Of a stretch of 64,000 nt of DNA, positions 26,901 through 33,805 are shown in pieces. Each line of letters begins with the position of its first letter. The stretch's first letter is position 1. The notes under the pieces were generated by a model. It was not told where the DNA came from. It searched no databases and was given only the letters and a program-made list of their open reading frames with translations. Source of the stretch: Nematostella vectensis (lineage: Eukaryota > Cnidaria > Anthozoa > Actiniaria > Edwardsiidae); assembly GCF_932526225.1 (NCBI RefSeq), contig NC_064042.1, forward strand, positions 16,364,751-16,428,750, written 5' to 3'. The position numbers and the translations under genes were made by a program.

Positions 26901-29900
26901 TGATACATCGGTGTGTTCAAAAAGGGTCATGTTCTATAGTGTGATACTCACAGTGTGTTCATGAATGGTCATGTTCTATAATGTGATACTCACAGTGTGT
27001 TCATGAATGGTCATGTTCTATAGTGTGATACTCACAGTGTGTTTAATGGTCTTGTTCTATAATATGATACTCACAGTGTGTTCATGAATGGTCATGTTCT
27101 ATAATATGATACTCACAGTGTGTTCATGAATGGTCTTGTTCTATAATGTGATCCTCAGTGTGTTCATGAATGGCAATGTTCTATAGTGTGATACATACAG
27201 TGTGTTTATGAATGGTCATGTTTTATAGTGTAATACTCACAGTGTGTTCTATCATAAATGGTCTTGTTCTATAGTGTGATACATACAGTGTGTTCATGAA
27301 TGGTCATGTTCTATAGTGTGATACACACAGTGTGTTCATGAATGGTCATGTTTTATAGTGTGATACTCACAGTGTGTTCATGAATGGTCATGTTCTATAG
27401 TGTGATACTCACAGTGTGTTCATTAATGGTCATGTTCTATAGTGTGATACACAAAGTGTGTTCATGACTGGTCATGTTCTATAGTGTCATACATATAGTG
27501 TGTTCATAAATGGCCATGTTCTATAGTGTGATACATAAAGTGTGTTCATGAATGGTCTTGTTCTATAATGTGATACTCACAGTGTTTATGATTGTTTGTG
27601 TTCTGTAGTGTGATACATGCAGTGTGTTCATGAATGGTCTTGTTCTATAATGTGATACTCAATGTGTTCATGAATGGCCATATTCTATAGTGTAATACAA
27701 AAGTGTGTTTATGAATCGTCATGTTCTATAGTGTGATACTCACAGTGTGTTTTATCATGAATGGTCATGTTCTATAGTGTGATTGATAACAGTGTGTTCA
27801 TGAATGGTCATGTTCTATAGTGTGATTCATACAGTGTGTTCATGAATGGTCATGTTCTATAGTGTGATACACAAAGTGTGCTCATGAATGGTCATGTTCT
27901 ATAGTGTGATAAACAAAGTGTGTTCATGAATGGTCATGTTTTATAATGTGATACTCACAGTGTGTTTATGAATGGTCATGTTCTATAGTGTGATACACAA
28001 AGTGTGTTCATGAATGGTCATGTTCTATAATGTGATACTAACAGTGTGTTTATGAATGGTCATGTTATATAGTGTGATACACAAAGTCTGTTCATGAATG
28101 GTCATGTTCTATAATGTGATACTCACAGTGTGTTCATGAATGGTCATGTTCTATAATGTGATACTCACAGTGTGTTTATGAATGGTCATGTTCTATAATG
28201 TGATACACACAGTGTGTTCATGAATGGTCATGTTCTATAGTGTGATACACAAAGTGTGCTCATGAATGGTCATGTTCTATAGTGTGATACACAAAGTGTG
28301 TTCATGAATGGTCATGTTCTATAGTGTGATAATCACAGTGTGTTTATGAATTGTCATGTTCTATAATGTGATACTCACAGTGTGTTCATGAATGGTCATG
28401 TTCTATAGTGTGATACACAAAGTGTGTTCATGAATGGTCATGTTCTATAATGTGATACTCACAGTGTGTTTATGAATGGTCATGTTCTAAAAGGTACTTT
28501 AACCCATTGACTCCTGGCTTTTTTGGAGCTGAATTTCCAAAAATTAGACTGAAAACAGATACCTCCCCCCCTATTCTGAGTTTTATACAGCCCGTCAAAG
28601 TCAAACACAGCTGCACCTAGTCAGCGGTATCCAAGCTTTCCAACAGTGCTTTGCGGTCCCCACTTTTAATCCCTCGTCGATGTGCTGAAGCCAGCACAAG
28701 TTGATGGTTGCTTGTATTTTTCATCAAAAATACAGCTATGAGCATATTAGGAGGGTGTCTCAGGACATCATGAAGTCTTTTGGGGCATAATTGAGTGCTT
28801 TGCTTATGGATATTTGCAAGCAAAGGTGGATTCATGATGATTTTTTCTTGTTTGGCTTTGCCCGGATGAGAAAATAATTTTCTAATGAATCACCACAGCT
28901 CTCCTAAATGCTGTCTTTTCTGAAACCAAATTGATTCCAAAATTGTTTACACTGCTATTCTGGGTCTGTATGGCCTGGAATTGATTCGTTTGGCTTCGGG
29001 GTGAAAAGACTTATAAAAAACTATCTGACTTTGGGGAGAGGAGTGTTGACTGGCCCTCCCCTCGTGAATTTTCCCCTGGATCTCCCAGAATGCTTTGCAA
29101 TACGTAAATATATTTTTGTGGTTGTACAATCCTTCAAGGAATGAACATTGTGTTTTGAGGCCAAGGAAATGTACCTGGAGGATCAGAATAAAGGTATCTA
29201 TTTGTGTCTTGAGCTGTGTTTGCTGATTTCTCTCCCTTGTGTGGTATTTTGAGCGTTTTATTGAGAGGGGTGATTCTGCTTTTCTCTCCTTGTTCGATTT
29301 GAGATTTGTCAAAGACCCTGTGCTATTATTTGGCTTAAGAGTAGATGCCAACACCTTGGTTGGATGCATATCTGCAAGACCATTTATCCCTTAGACTGAT
29401 GCCTGAGTATCTTCATCTTGTTGTGTTTATTTTGAATTTATGAATTTTTTGGGTTGTGGGTACTTCCCAAAGCCGGTACAGGCCGGTTGAGGGGTCAATG
29501 TGTTTACCAACACACCCTAAAAATCATGCTTGCCTCACTGCCTGAGAACAATGCAAGTATTCTCGCGGTGTTAAGTCACCGCGAGAATAGCGATGCGCGA
29601 AAAAGTGAATAGACTTAGCAATTGTTTGAAAAATGTTCTGCTGGAGGCTGAAAATCGGTATTGTCCATGGGTATTTTAGGGTATTAATTGTTTGGCTCGA
29701 TTGCACCTTAAGCATAATTGGCAAAGCGTAATGTTTTTTGAGCAACTTACTTTGTTCACATCTTGATACTGGAAAATTCCTGGGCATGCAAGCGAGGCTG
29801 GTGTCGCAAAGCCACTCGTTGCCACTTATGTCAATGCCACAGGGCTCCCATTCAAGTTTTGCGCACATTTTACAGCATCCACACCTGTCGTAAATGAGGC

Positions 29901-30024
29901 CACCTTTACACGTATCTGTACGCGGGCACTGGGACGCATCACATGACTCTGGGCAATCAATATATGCTCGGGAATAAGGAGCGAAGAACGCAAGAATAAA
30001 TAGCGAAATAAGAGTGCTCTTCAT
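528..30024 (-). CDS. Secreted IGFBP-Kazal-VWC-Kunitz-BMP receptor ectodomain-like protein, 15 exons, 3' incomplete
   Basis: Exons (minus order): 30024-29751, 22350-22129, 21679-21610, 19267-19068, 17894-17823, 17327-17148, 9215-9147, 8690-8588, 8441-8359, 6543-6142, 5152-5102, 4591-4349, 1287-1042, 882-670, 597-528. All borders are AG/GT and all phases agree, giving 832 open codons plus two bases; the gene leaves the window on the left. Domains by residue: signal peptide 1-20, IGFBP 24-91, Kazal 92-165, VWC-like 166-255, Ser/Thr linker, Kunitz 280-339, linker, Kunitz 363-424, Ser/Thr/Pro linker then BMP type I receptor-like ectodomain about 480-556, linker exon, VWC 576-656, 657-738, 739-809, and a VWC start 810-832. 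Nearly every intron is phase 1, the sign of exon shuffling. VWC, IGFBP and receptor domains suggest extracellular BMP/TGF-beta binding and the Kunitz and Kazal domains protease inhibition; both are inferences. CRIM1-like and WFIKKN-like proteins are the nearest known designs, but neither has this order. Confidence 0.85.
670..882 (-). CDS. Exon 14: VWC domain
   Basis: Residues 739-809: SCPDPVTGDYYHRFEMWQQD, then CTACIC, and GRCCPICP. Acceptor CCGCTTGCAG; donor AAAG|GTACTG. Phase 1-1; the next exon continues the frame as GCVFEG. Confidence 0.9.
1042..1287 (-). CDS. Exon 13: VWC domain
   Basis: Residues 657-738: VCQDVKSGELYVIGQSWKPD, then CSTCFC, and GHCCPIC at the end. Acceptor ATTTTTGCAG, donor GATG|GTAAGT, phase 1-1. 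The tail is acidic and Gly-rich (DEGRGEDGGD). Confidence 0.9.
1859..1939. repeat. Hairpin MITE-like palindrome
   Basis: Arms of 28 bases (1861-1888 and 1911-1938) are complementary with one mismatch around a 22-base loop; arm start GTCATCTACTTAGTGATTAG. Probably a short foldback element. Confidence 0.8.
2573..2713. mobile_element. 141-bp PIF/Harbinger-like MITE
   Basis: Imperfect terminal inverted repeats of more than 40 bases starting GGCC and sharing CATGAGCCGTATTC, flanked on both sides by TTA (2570-2572 and 2714-2716). A 3-bp TTA target duplication points to a Harbinger-type transposase (inference). Confidence 0.7.
3112..4030. mobile_element. TTAA-flanked piggyBac-like element, copy A
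   Basis: Starts TTAACACATTGAC and ends GTCAATGTGTTAA, so the termini are inverted and both carry TTAA. The interior is related to copies B and C, with many differences. It has no transposase frame and contains poly(A)/poly(T) runs. Confidence 0.75.
4349..4591 (-). CDS. Exon 12: VWC domain
   Basis: Residues 576-656: CFDEHGQKFYGERAEWKPND, then CTVCTC and the closing CCPVCP, the full VWC (chordin-like) pattern. VWC domains of chordin, crossveinless-2 and CRIM1 bind BMPs (family knowledge). Acceptor TCGGTTTAG; donor AAAG|GTGAGG. An acidic tail (NETEEQK) leads to the next VWC. Confidence 0.9.
5102..5152 (-). CDS. Exon 11: 17-residue linker
   Basis: A 51-base phase 1-1 exon between TGTTTTGACAG and TAG|GTTAGT, encoding a short linker with KDKGIKIYATQA. 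It is supported only by splice sites and phase; leaving it out would keep the frame, so it could be alternative. Confidence 0.5.
   Translation of the reverse strand, partial: RSRKTKESRSTQPRQL
5275..6085. repeat. 34-bp minisatellite, about 24 units, each with a CACGTG E-box
   Basis: Unit CTCAAGGCCCTCCATCCC then CGCGTATCACGTGATG, in the intron between exons 10 and 11. Almost every unit keeps CACGTG, often as TCACGTGA. It ends about 60 bases before the donor of exon 10, where a separate two-copy duplication (CTTGTATCAAGTGACT) lies. Confidence 0.95.
6142..6543 (-). CDS. Exon 10: Ser/Thr/Pro linker and BMP type I receptor-like ectodomain
   Basis: Residues 425-558. About 55 residues rich in Ser, Thr and Pro lead into a ten-cysteine domain. 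The spacing is C-x-C-x2-C-x8-C-x5-C-x16-C-x10-C-x15-CC-x4-CN, ending TCCRGEMCN. BMP type I receptors have the same ten cysteines with spacing C-x-C-x3-C-x8-C-x5-C-x17-C-x9-C-x13-CC-x4-CN (known family). The acidic stretch LIEQED falls where receptors have a similar acidic stretch. No transmembrane segment or kinase follows, because the next exons encode VWC domains. A generic Ly6/three-finger domain is the alternative, but the C-x5-C and CC-x4-CN spacings favour the activin-receptor family. Phase 1-1. Confidence 0.75.
6544..8358. other. Gene 1 intron between exons 9 and 10
   Basis: A degenerate repeat from about 6640 becomes a regular 44-bp minisatellite at about 6890-7245 (unit with GGCGTTGTGTGACAAGTTGT). 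The rest, 7250-8358, is AT-rich and shows no coding pattern. Confidence 0.7.
6890..7245. repeat. 44-bp minisatellite, about 8 units
   Basis: Unit with GGGATCGTGTTACAGGCT and AAAATGGCGTTGTGTGACAA; degenerate related copies extend left to about 6640. Confidence 0.9.
8359..8441 (-). CDS. Exon 9: Kunitz domain 2, second half
   Basis: Residues 397-424: FIYGGCGGNPNNF, then the last two cysteines (C-K-S-A-C), completing the domain of exon 8. Enters in phase 2 after CTTATAAG and leaves in phase 1 (G|GTAAAG). The acceptor is part of a 22-bp tandem repeat that runs into the upstream intron. Confidence 0.85.
8438..8577. repeat. 22-bp minisatellite that includes the exon 9 acceptor, 6 units
   Basis: Plus-strand unit AAACCTTATAAGGGAGAGAG plus two bases. 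On the gene strand each unit reads as a pyrimidine tract, then CTTATAAG|GTTT, the same as the true acceptor and first exon bases. Most units keep an AG at the equivalent place. Confidence 0.95.
8588..8690 (-). CDS. Exon 8: Kunitz domain 2, first half
   Basis: Residues 363-396. Encodes the first three cysteines of a Kunitz domain, with GPCRAAMPQWYYN; P1 is again Arg. Starts in phase 1 after CACCGCAG and ends in phase 2 (AG|GTACCC), so the domain is split, unlike Kunitz 1. Confidence 0.85.
9147..9215 (-). CDS. Exon 7: short linker
   Basis: A 69-base phase 1-1 exon between AACCTTGCAG and G|GTACGA. It encodes about 23 residues rich in Ser, Thr and Ala (STEVIAMSTQAPT), with no cysteine. It lies between the two Kunitz domains in the protein. 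The support is splice sites, open frame and phase, not similarity. Confidence 0.55.
9318..9775. mobile_element. Foldback MITE, about 0.46 kb
   Basis: Left end AAGAGCGATTTTCGCAGTTT and right end with AAAAATCGCTCTTA are inverted copies. Internal segments (TTTTTACTTTTAAATAAAAA and its complement) continue the inverted repeat. Confidence 0.6.
10015..10165. repeat. 51-bp tandem repeat, 3 units
   Basis: Unit with GATATAGGTACTATGAGTGA and GTACAACTGTACTGT, period 51 (10021, 10072, 10123). Confidence 0.95.
10225..10560 (+). pseudogene. LINE-type 3' ORF remnant
   Basis: Broken frames give PIIDYC near the start and later TRSTRQSNKLHLPAVRTEIA, like the C-terminal end of CR1/L2-type LINE reverse transcriptase proteins. 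It has several stops and frameshifts. Confidence 0.5.
10607..11832. mobile_element. Element with about 110-bp inverted ends and a LINE-like coding remnant
   Basis: Left ATACACCAAAAACTGGAATT and right TTTTTGGTGTATTGTAT ends are inverted and continue inward through TCGTCTTTAATAA and TTACAAGCTTATTTACAT. On the minus strand 11350-10980 holds RLRVSAHKLAIETGRYKNLP and VKDEYHTLMECDYAND, typical of the cysteine-rich end of LINE ORF2 proteins, with a frameshift and an internal duplication. It may be two partial copies in opposite directions. Confidence 0.5.
11833..12364. other. AT-rich spacer with (TA)n microsatellite
   Basis: (TA)n tract at about 11874-11909. No gene or clear repeat seen in the remainder. 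Confidence 0.6.
12365..14221 (-). pseudogene. Decayed reverse transcriptase gene (cnidarian retroelement, family uncertain)
   Basis: Minus strand. FICFDVVEFYPSITETLLER is an RT motif-A region; MGSYDGAETCELVGCFLL and NIGLYRYDGLAIM follow. The catalytic YxDD is changed: the first Asp is Tyr (YRYDG). One in-frame stop near 14002 breaks the frame. The coding sequence continues on the far side of a TTAA element (12436-13364) as LVEKSFPAGSTLKEIFHRNT. Penelope-like is my best guess for the family. Confidence 0.6.
12436..13364. mobile_element. TTAA-flanked piggyBac-like element, copy B
   Basis: Starts TTAACCCATTGACTCCTGGC and ends GGGGTCAATGTGTTTA, inside the reverse transcriptase gene. Outside it the interrupted frame resumes with one TTAA removed, which fixes both borders. 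It lacks an internal stretch of about 80 bases found in copy C. Confidence 0.85.
14430..14880 (-). pseudogene. Unidentified decayed coding fragment
   Basis: Two minus-strand frames joined by a frameshift look protein-like: GGLKGIDAGIWEKGRAYLLH, then EVLFELEKKLEIKLVAVDNV and NVLWDSGTY. I do not recognise it. It could be a transposon ORF or a captured gene fragment. Confidence 0.3.
15045..16465 (+). pseudogene. Decayed BEL/Pao retrotransposon pol 3' part
   Basis: RWINGPAFL near 15058, then LDENGALLVRVRLSKA. Past an in-frame stop at 15493 comes the integrase zinc-binding region (HPLILDPNSLVTRLI, ELRQRYWILKG). Another frame gives the integrase core start (HTGVDYFGPMLVRWG) and a third gives REYLPSLTERRK and GDVVPVIDKNATRGCWPISR, the BEL/Pao C-terminal domain. 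It has several stops and frameshifts. A G-rich tract at 16442-16467 could be the polypurine tract and the bases from TGTTGCAGACAG the start of a 3' LTR. Confidence 0.75.
16442..16463. repeat. Run of 22 G
   Basis: Homopolymer run at the likely polypurine tract of the BEL/Pao remnant; its length may be uncertain in the assembly. Confidence 0.9.
17148..17327 (-). CDS. Exon 6: Kunitz domain 1
   Basis: Residues 280-339. A complete Kunitz/BPTI domain in one phase 1-1 exon, with six cysteines in the usual order, the WYYN segment, FGGCHGNANNF and C-x3-C at the end. The residue after the second cysteine (GVCRAS) is Arg, the P1 position, which predicts inhibition of trypsin-like proteases. The donor is G|GTCAGA, a weaker site than its neighbours. 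Confidence 0.85.
17823..17894 (-). CDS. Exon 5: Ser/Thr-rich linker
   Basis: A 72-base phase 1-1 exon encoding about 24 residues rich in Ser, Thr and Asn (NITSTENSTMSS with two N-x-S/T sites). Acceptor TTCATAG, donor CG|GTAAGT. It separates the VWC-like module from Kunitz 1 and is probably glycosylated. Confidence 0.65.
17895..19067. other. Gene 1 intron between exons 4 and 5
   Basis: A dispersed segment of about 90 bases occurs twice (near 18130-18220 and 18330-18415, sharing GTGTAGTTATTTTTGTGCGA). An open minus frame at 18399-18629 has no clear splice sites or similarity. Confidence 0.5.
19068..19267 (-). CDS. Exon 4: second half of VWC-like module and a Cys-rich tail
   Basis: Residues 189-255: VCHHGEWRCR continues the VWC-like module. 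Five further cysteines follow around STCPPGYWCKV and VGVCVP; I cannot assign that part to a family. Phase 2 in, phase 1 out (G|GTAAGT). A 20-bp piece of this exon's 5' edge recurs 49 bp further into the upstream intron (19293-19312), next to a long minisatellite. Confidence 0.75.
19311..20360. repeat. 21/24-bp minisatellite, about 48 units
   Basis: Units TACTGCCGCTTAATGTGATA with an added 3 bases (TATAATG) in some. It starts right after a second copy of the exon 4 edge (CCGCCACTCGCCATGATGGC). Confidence 0.95.
20361..21609. other. Gene 1 intron between exons 3 and 4, no gene seen
   Basis: AT-rich. A local inverted pair with GGTCCGGTATC and GATACCGGACC lies at about 20570-20655. Confidence 0.5.
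21610..21679 (-). CDS. Exon 3: first half of VWC-like module
   Basis: A 70-base exon needed to carry the reading phase from Kazal (phase 1) to the next exon (phase 2). It encodes CYFDGQTYRYGD...PCEKC, the usual start of a VWC/fibronectin-type-1-like module. Acceptor TTTCCTCTCTAG and donor TG|GTATGT are both good. The codon split across the intron gives the Cys that starts C-V-C-H-H in exon 4. Confidence 0.75.
21720..21905. repeat. About 53-bp tandem repeat, 3-4 units
   Basis: Unit with ACCCATTAAACA and CAACAATGGAG, starting about 45 bases from the acceptor of exon 3. A C-rich degenerate repeat (GGAATAC spacing) follows up to 22120 next to the exon 2 donor. Confidence 0.85.
22129..22350 (-). 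CDS. Exon 2: Kazal domain
   Basis: Residues 92-165. The exon has the Kazal signature C-x-C-P-x-x-C followed by PVCGKNGKQYTNACEL and a final Cys near GPCK. An N-terminal extension (CATKQCGLRQLCEL) resembles the follistatin-like lead into Kazal domains. Phase 1 at both ends. Kazal domains inhibit serine proteases or, in follistatin-like proteins, help bind TGF-beta ligands. Acceptor TTTCAG at 22353-22351; donor A|GTAAGT at 22129/22128. The acceptor lies about 20 bases from the end of a TTAA-flanked repeat. Confidence 0.85.
22370..22700. mobile_element. TTAA piggyBac-like element, copy D, truncated
   Basis: Begins TTAAGCCATTGCCTCCTGGC and follows the family sequence (ACAAATACCTCTCCCTCAAT) to about 22700, where another repeat cuts it. 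It starts 20 bases from the acceptor of the Kazal exon. Confidence 0.65.
22690..22820. repeat. Dispersed repeat with palindrome, second copy near 40345-40440
   Basis: GGAGCTCCGCTTTTAGGCAA and the complementary TGCCTAAAGCGGAGCC form a hairpin. The left part (TTAAATTATTAAGCG, AAGATTTGGTCGTTTGGAGC) recurs at about 40345-40440. Confidence 0.7.
22821..23950. other. AT-rich intron sequence, nothing recognised
   Basis: No splice-supported open frame or clear repeat seen. Confidence 0.5.
23960..28490. repeat. 42-bp satellite-like minisatellite, about 4.5 kb
   Basis: Unit TCATGTTCTATAGTGTGATA then CTCACAGTGTGTTCATGAATGG, over 100 units with variants and units of altered length. A block near 25150-25520 recurs near 26560-26935, 1413 bp away, showing large internal duplication. 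It lies in the intron between the IGFBP and Kazal exons. Confidence 0.95.
28499..29506. mobile_element. TTAA piggyBac-like element, copy C (longest)
   Basis: Starts TTAACCCATTGACTCCTGGC and ends GGGGTCAATGTGTTTA. Nearly identical to copy B apart from a stretch of about 80 bases. It sits immediately after the last 42-bp satellite unit. Confidence 0.85.
29751..30024 (-). CDS. Exon 1 (coding): signal peptide and IGFBP-type domain
   Basis: ATG at 30024-30022 opens a hydrophobic leader (MKSTLISLFILAFFAPYSRA) followed by a cysteine-rich domain with the CGCCKMC motif of the IGFBP N-terminal fold. Ends in phase 1 at a consensus donor (A|GTAAGT). A run of T followed by CATCAG ends at 30037, so this exon probably starts at 30036 with a few bases of 5' UTR, and an untranslated exon should lie further upstream. 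IGFBP domains occur at the N-terminus of CRIM1, HTRA and Kazald proteins, which fits the following Kazal exon. Confidence 0.85.
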
Positions 30025-30035
30025 TTTGTAGAATA

Positions 30036-33000
30036 TCTGATGAAAAAAAACAGTCTAGTTAGCGGCTTGTGTCGTGGATAGTGTCTAGTTAGTATCTTGT
30101 GTCGCGGATAGTGTCTAGTTAGTGTCTTGTGTCGCGGATAGTGTCTAGTAAGTGTCTTGTGTCGCGGATAGTGTCTAGTTAGCGGCTTGTGTCGCGAATA
30201 GTGTCTAGTTAGTGTCTTGTGTCGCGGATAGTGTCTAGTTAGTGTCTTGTGTCGCGGATAGTGTCTAGTTAGCGGCTTGTGTCGCGGATAGTGTCTAGTT
30301 AGTGTCTTGTGTCGCGGATAGTGTCTAGTTAGTGTCTTGTGTCGCGGATAGTGTCTTTTGTCGCGGATTATTTCTAGCTAGTGTGTTGTGTCACGGATGG
30401 TGTCTAGTTAGTGTCTTGTGTCGCGGGTAGTGTCTTGTGTCGCTGATAGGGTCTTGGTTAGTGTCTTGTGTCGCTGATAGAGTCTTGGTTAGTGTCTTGT
30501 GTGGCGGATATTGTCTAGTTAGTGGCTTGTGTCGCGGGTAATGTCTAGTTAGTGGCTTGTGTCGCGGATAGTGTCAAGTTAGCGGCTTGTGTCGCGGATA
30601 GTGTCTAGTTTGCGGCTTGTGTCGCGGATAGTGTCTAGTTAGTGGCTTGTGTCGCGGATAGTGTCAAGTTAGCGGCTTGTGTCGCGGATAGTGTCTAGTT
30701 TGCGGCTTGTGTCGCGGATAGTGTCTAGTTAGTGTCTTGTGACGCGGGTAGTGTCTTGTGTCGTTGATAGTGTCTAGCTAATTGCTTGCCTCGCGGATAG
30801 TGTTTTGTGTCGCTGATAGGGTCTTGGTTAATGTCTTGTGTCGCTGATAGTGTCTAGCTAGTGTCTTGTGTCGCGGAGAGTGTCTAGTTAGTGTCTTGTG
30901 TCGCGGGCAGTGCCTAGTTACTATCTCTTGTGGTGGGTAGCGTCTTGTTAGTGTCTTGTGTCGCGGATAGTGTCTAGCTAATGTCTTGTGTCGCGGCTAG
31001 TGTCTAGCTAGTGTCTTGTGTCGCGGGTAATGTCTATTTACTGTCTTGTGTCGCGGATAGTGTCTAGTTAGCGGCTTGTGTCGCGGAGTGTCTAGTTAGT
31101 GGCTTGTGTCGCGGATAGTGTCTAGTTAGTGGCTTGTGTCGAGGATAGTGTCTAGTTAGCGGCTTGTGTCGCGGATAGTGTCTAGTTAGTGGCTTGTGTC
31201 GCGGATAGTGTCAAGTTAGCGGCTTGTGTCGCGGATAGTGTCTAGTTAGTGTCTTGTGTCGCGGGTAGTGTCTTGTGTCGTTGATAGTGTCTAGCTAGTT
31301 GCTTGCCTCACGGATAGTGTCTTGTGTCGCTGATAGGGTCTTGGTTAGTGTCTTGTGTCGCTGATAGTGTCTAGCTAGTGTCTTGTGTCGCGGATAGTGT
31401 CTAGTTAGTGTCTTGTGTCGCGGGTAGTGCCTAGTTACTGTCTCTTGTGGCGGGTAGCGTATTGTTAGTGTCTTGTGTCGCGGATAGTGTCTAGCTAGTG
31501 CCTTGTGTCGCGGGTAGTGTCTAGCTAGTGTCTTGTGTCGCGGGTAGTGTCTAGTTAGTGGCTTGTGTCGCGGATAGTGTCTAGTTAGCGGCTTGTGTGG
31601 CGCGTAGTGCCTAGTTACTGTCTCTTGTGGCGGGCAGCGTCTTGTTAGTGTCTTGTGTCGCGGATAGTGTCTAGCTAATGTTTTGTGTCGCGGGTAGTGT
31701 CTAGCTAGTGTCTTGTGTCACGGGTAATGTCTAGTTACTGTCTTGTGTCGCGGATAGTGTCTAGTTAGCGGCTTGTGTCGCGGAGTGTCTAGTTAGTGGT
31801 TTGTGTCGCGGACAGTGTCAAGTTAGTGGCTTGTGTCGCGGACAGTGTCAAGTTAGTGGCTTGTGTCGCGGATAGTGTCTAGTTAGCAGCTTGTGTCCCG
31901 GACAGTGTCAAGTTAGTGGCTTGTGTCGCGGATAGTGTCTAGTGGCTTGTGTCGCGGACAGTGTCTAGTTAGTGGCTTGTTTGGCGGATAGTGTCTAGCT
32001 AGTGGCTTGTGTCACGGATAGTGTCTAGTTAGTGTCTTGTGTCGCGGATAGTGTCTAGCTAGTGTCTTGTGTCGCGGGTAGTGTCTTGTAAGTGGCTTGT
32101 GGCGGATAGTGTCTAGCTAGTGTCTTGTGTCACGGAAAGTTTCTAGTTATGTGTCGCGGGTAGTGTCTTGTAAGTGGCTTGTGTCGCGGATAGTGTCTAG
32201 CTAGTGGCTTGCCTCGCGGATAGTGTCTTGTGTCGCTGATAGGGTCTTGGTTAGTGTCTTGTGTCGCTGATAGAGTCTTGGTTAGTGTCTTGTGTGGCGG
32301 ATATTGTCTAGTTAGTGGCTTGTGTCACGGATAGTGTCTGGTTAGTGGCTTGTGTCGCGGATAGTGTCTATTTAGTGTCTTGTGTCGCGGGTAGTGTCTA
32401 GTTAGTGGCTTGTGTCGCGGATAGTGTCTGGTTAGTGTCTTGTGTCGCGAAAAGTGTCTAGTTAGTGTCTTGTGTCGCGGATAGTGTCTAGTTAGTGTCT
32501 TGTGTCGCGGATAGTGTCTTGTTAGTGTCTTGTGTCGCGGGTAGTGTCTAGTTAGTGGCTTGTGTCGCGAATAGTGTCTGGTTAGTGGCTTGTGTCGCGA
32601 ATAGTGTCTGGTTAGTGGCTTGTGTCGCGGATAGTGTCTAGCTAGTGTCTTGTGTCGCGAATAGTGTCTGGTTAGTGGCTTGTGTCGCGGATAGTTTCTA
32701 GTTAGTGGCTTGTGTCGCGAATAGTGTCTGGTTAGTGGCTTGTGTCGCGAATAGTGTCTGGTTAGTGGGTTGTGTCGCGGATAGTGTCTAGTTAGTGTCT
32801 TGTGTCGCGGATAGTGTCTAGCTAGTGGCTTGTGACGCGTTTGTGTACGCCCAGCCATACATTGTCACGTACTCGAGACGTGTGCACGTGCACGATGAAT
32901 AATCGTTTAAGTTTAGGTCAAAGTGTATATGCTAATCATCTTTTATTTAGACTATTACCAGCATTGAATAAAGGCAGTCTCGCTAACATGTACAAGGACT

Positions 33001-33729
33001 ATCACTATCAAGGACTGCATGGCAAAATACAGTATTAAATGGAGAGCGATGTTAAAACAAATAAAAACAAAAATAGGAAAGAGAAATTGTTTAAATAAGA
33101 GCATGAGCCGTCGCGTAGCTGAGGAATAAAAAAATAAAAAAAATTATTTGTAAACTATTTTTTACAAGTTTTTGATTTTGATAATAATCGCTAGAGGATA
33201 GCGCTCTTCCGTAAGAAACAATTTAAAACAAAAACAAAATAACGATTTTTCCACGAGAAATTGATGGGTCCCGCTAATCTTATACCCCCTCAGTGATATG
33301 CGTTATTTATAGTTTTTTAAGGGCTTCATACATAGAAAGAACAATCATGAATTAATTACATGCTTCGCACTCAATTTAGCGGTAATGAAACGGTTGTAGC
33401 ATTCAGGAGATCATTCAAGCCATTGACATTAATCTGACACAGGCAGAACAATAATATGCCGTGCCATAATTATCCGCTATACTCTCAAGGATCATCAACA
33501 ACATGCAGCTATCAGCTTTCTGTCGAATCTCAGCAATTCCGCACGGGAGCTAGTTATATCTTGTGTCGTTTATTTTGAAGGATGTGTGGTCGACAAAACA
33601 CTGAGATCTTGAGATCTACGGCAAAACAACCGCGAATTGCAAACACGCTCAAAGTAGGAATTACGCAGTAAAATCCGAGCTTCAGACGTTCGATTTGTTG
33701 AGTGCTAACTACTCCAAGGGTTTACTCAC
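30036..33729. other. Probable 5' UTR intron of gene 1
   Basis: It runs from the acceptor before the ATG to the candidate donor at 33729. The 30-bp array fills 30049-32840; 32841-33729 is AT-rich with nothing recognised. Confidence 0.45.
30049..32840. repeat. 30-bp minisatellite, about 90 units
   Basis: Unit TAGTGTCTAGTTAGTGTCTT then GTGTCGCGGA, with GTGGCTTG/GTGTCTTG and related variants. The first unit lies about 10 bases upstream of the acceptor preceding the start codon. Confidence 0.95.
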
Positions 33730-33805
33730 AAATACGTCTGCAATCTCGCAGTTTGTCTTTTCTCACAGCAACGTCAGTAAAACTAGACCGGGAATCTTAT
33801 ATAGC
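33730..33805 (-). promoter_or_regulatory. Candidate core promoter and untranslated first exon of gene 1
   Basis: On the minus strand a TATA box (TATATAAG, 33803-33796) is followed about 65 bases later by a strong donor (TTT|GTGAGTAAA, donor at 33729). With a start site about 30 bases after the TATA box, exon 1 would be about 40 bases and untranslated, splicing to the acceptor at 30037 just before the ATG. The position, strand and donor-acceptor pair fit, but there is no transcript evidence. Confidence 0.4.

Noticed and set aside
32325-32858. 177-residue minus-strand frame with RHYPRHKPLT repeats
   Set aside because: Product of the 30-bp minisatellite; an exact multiple of three keeps it open.
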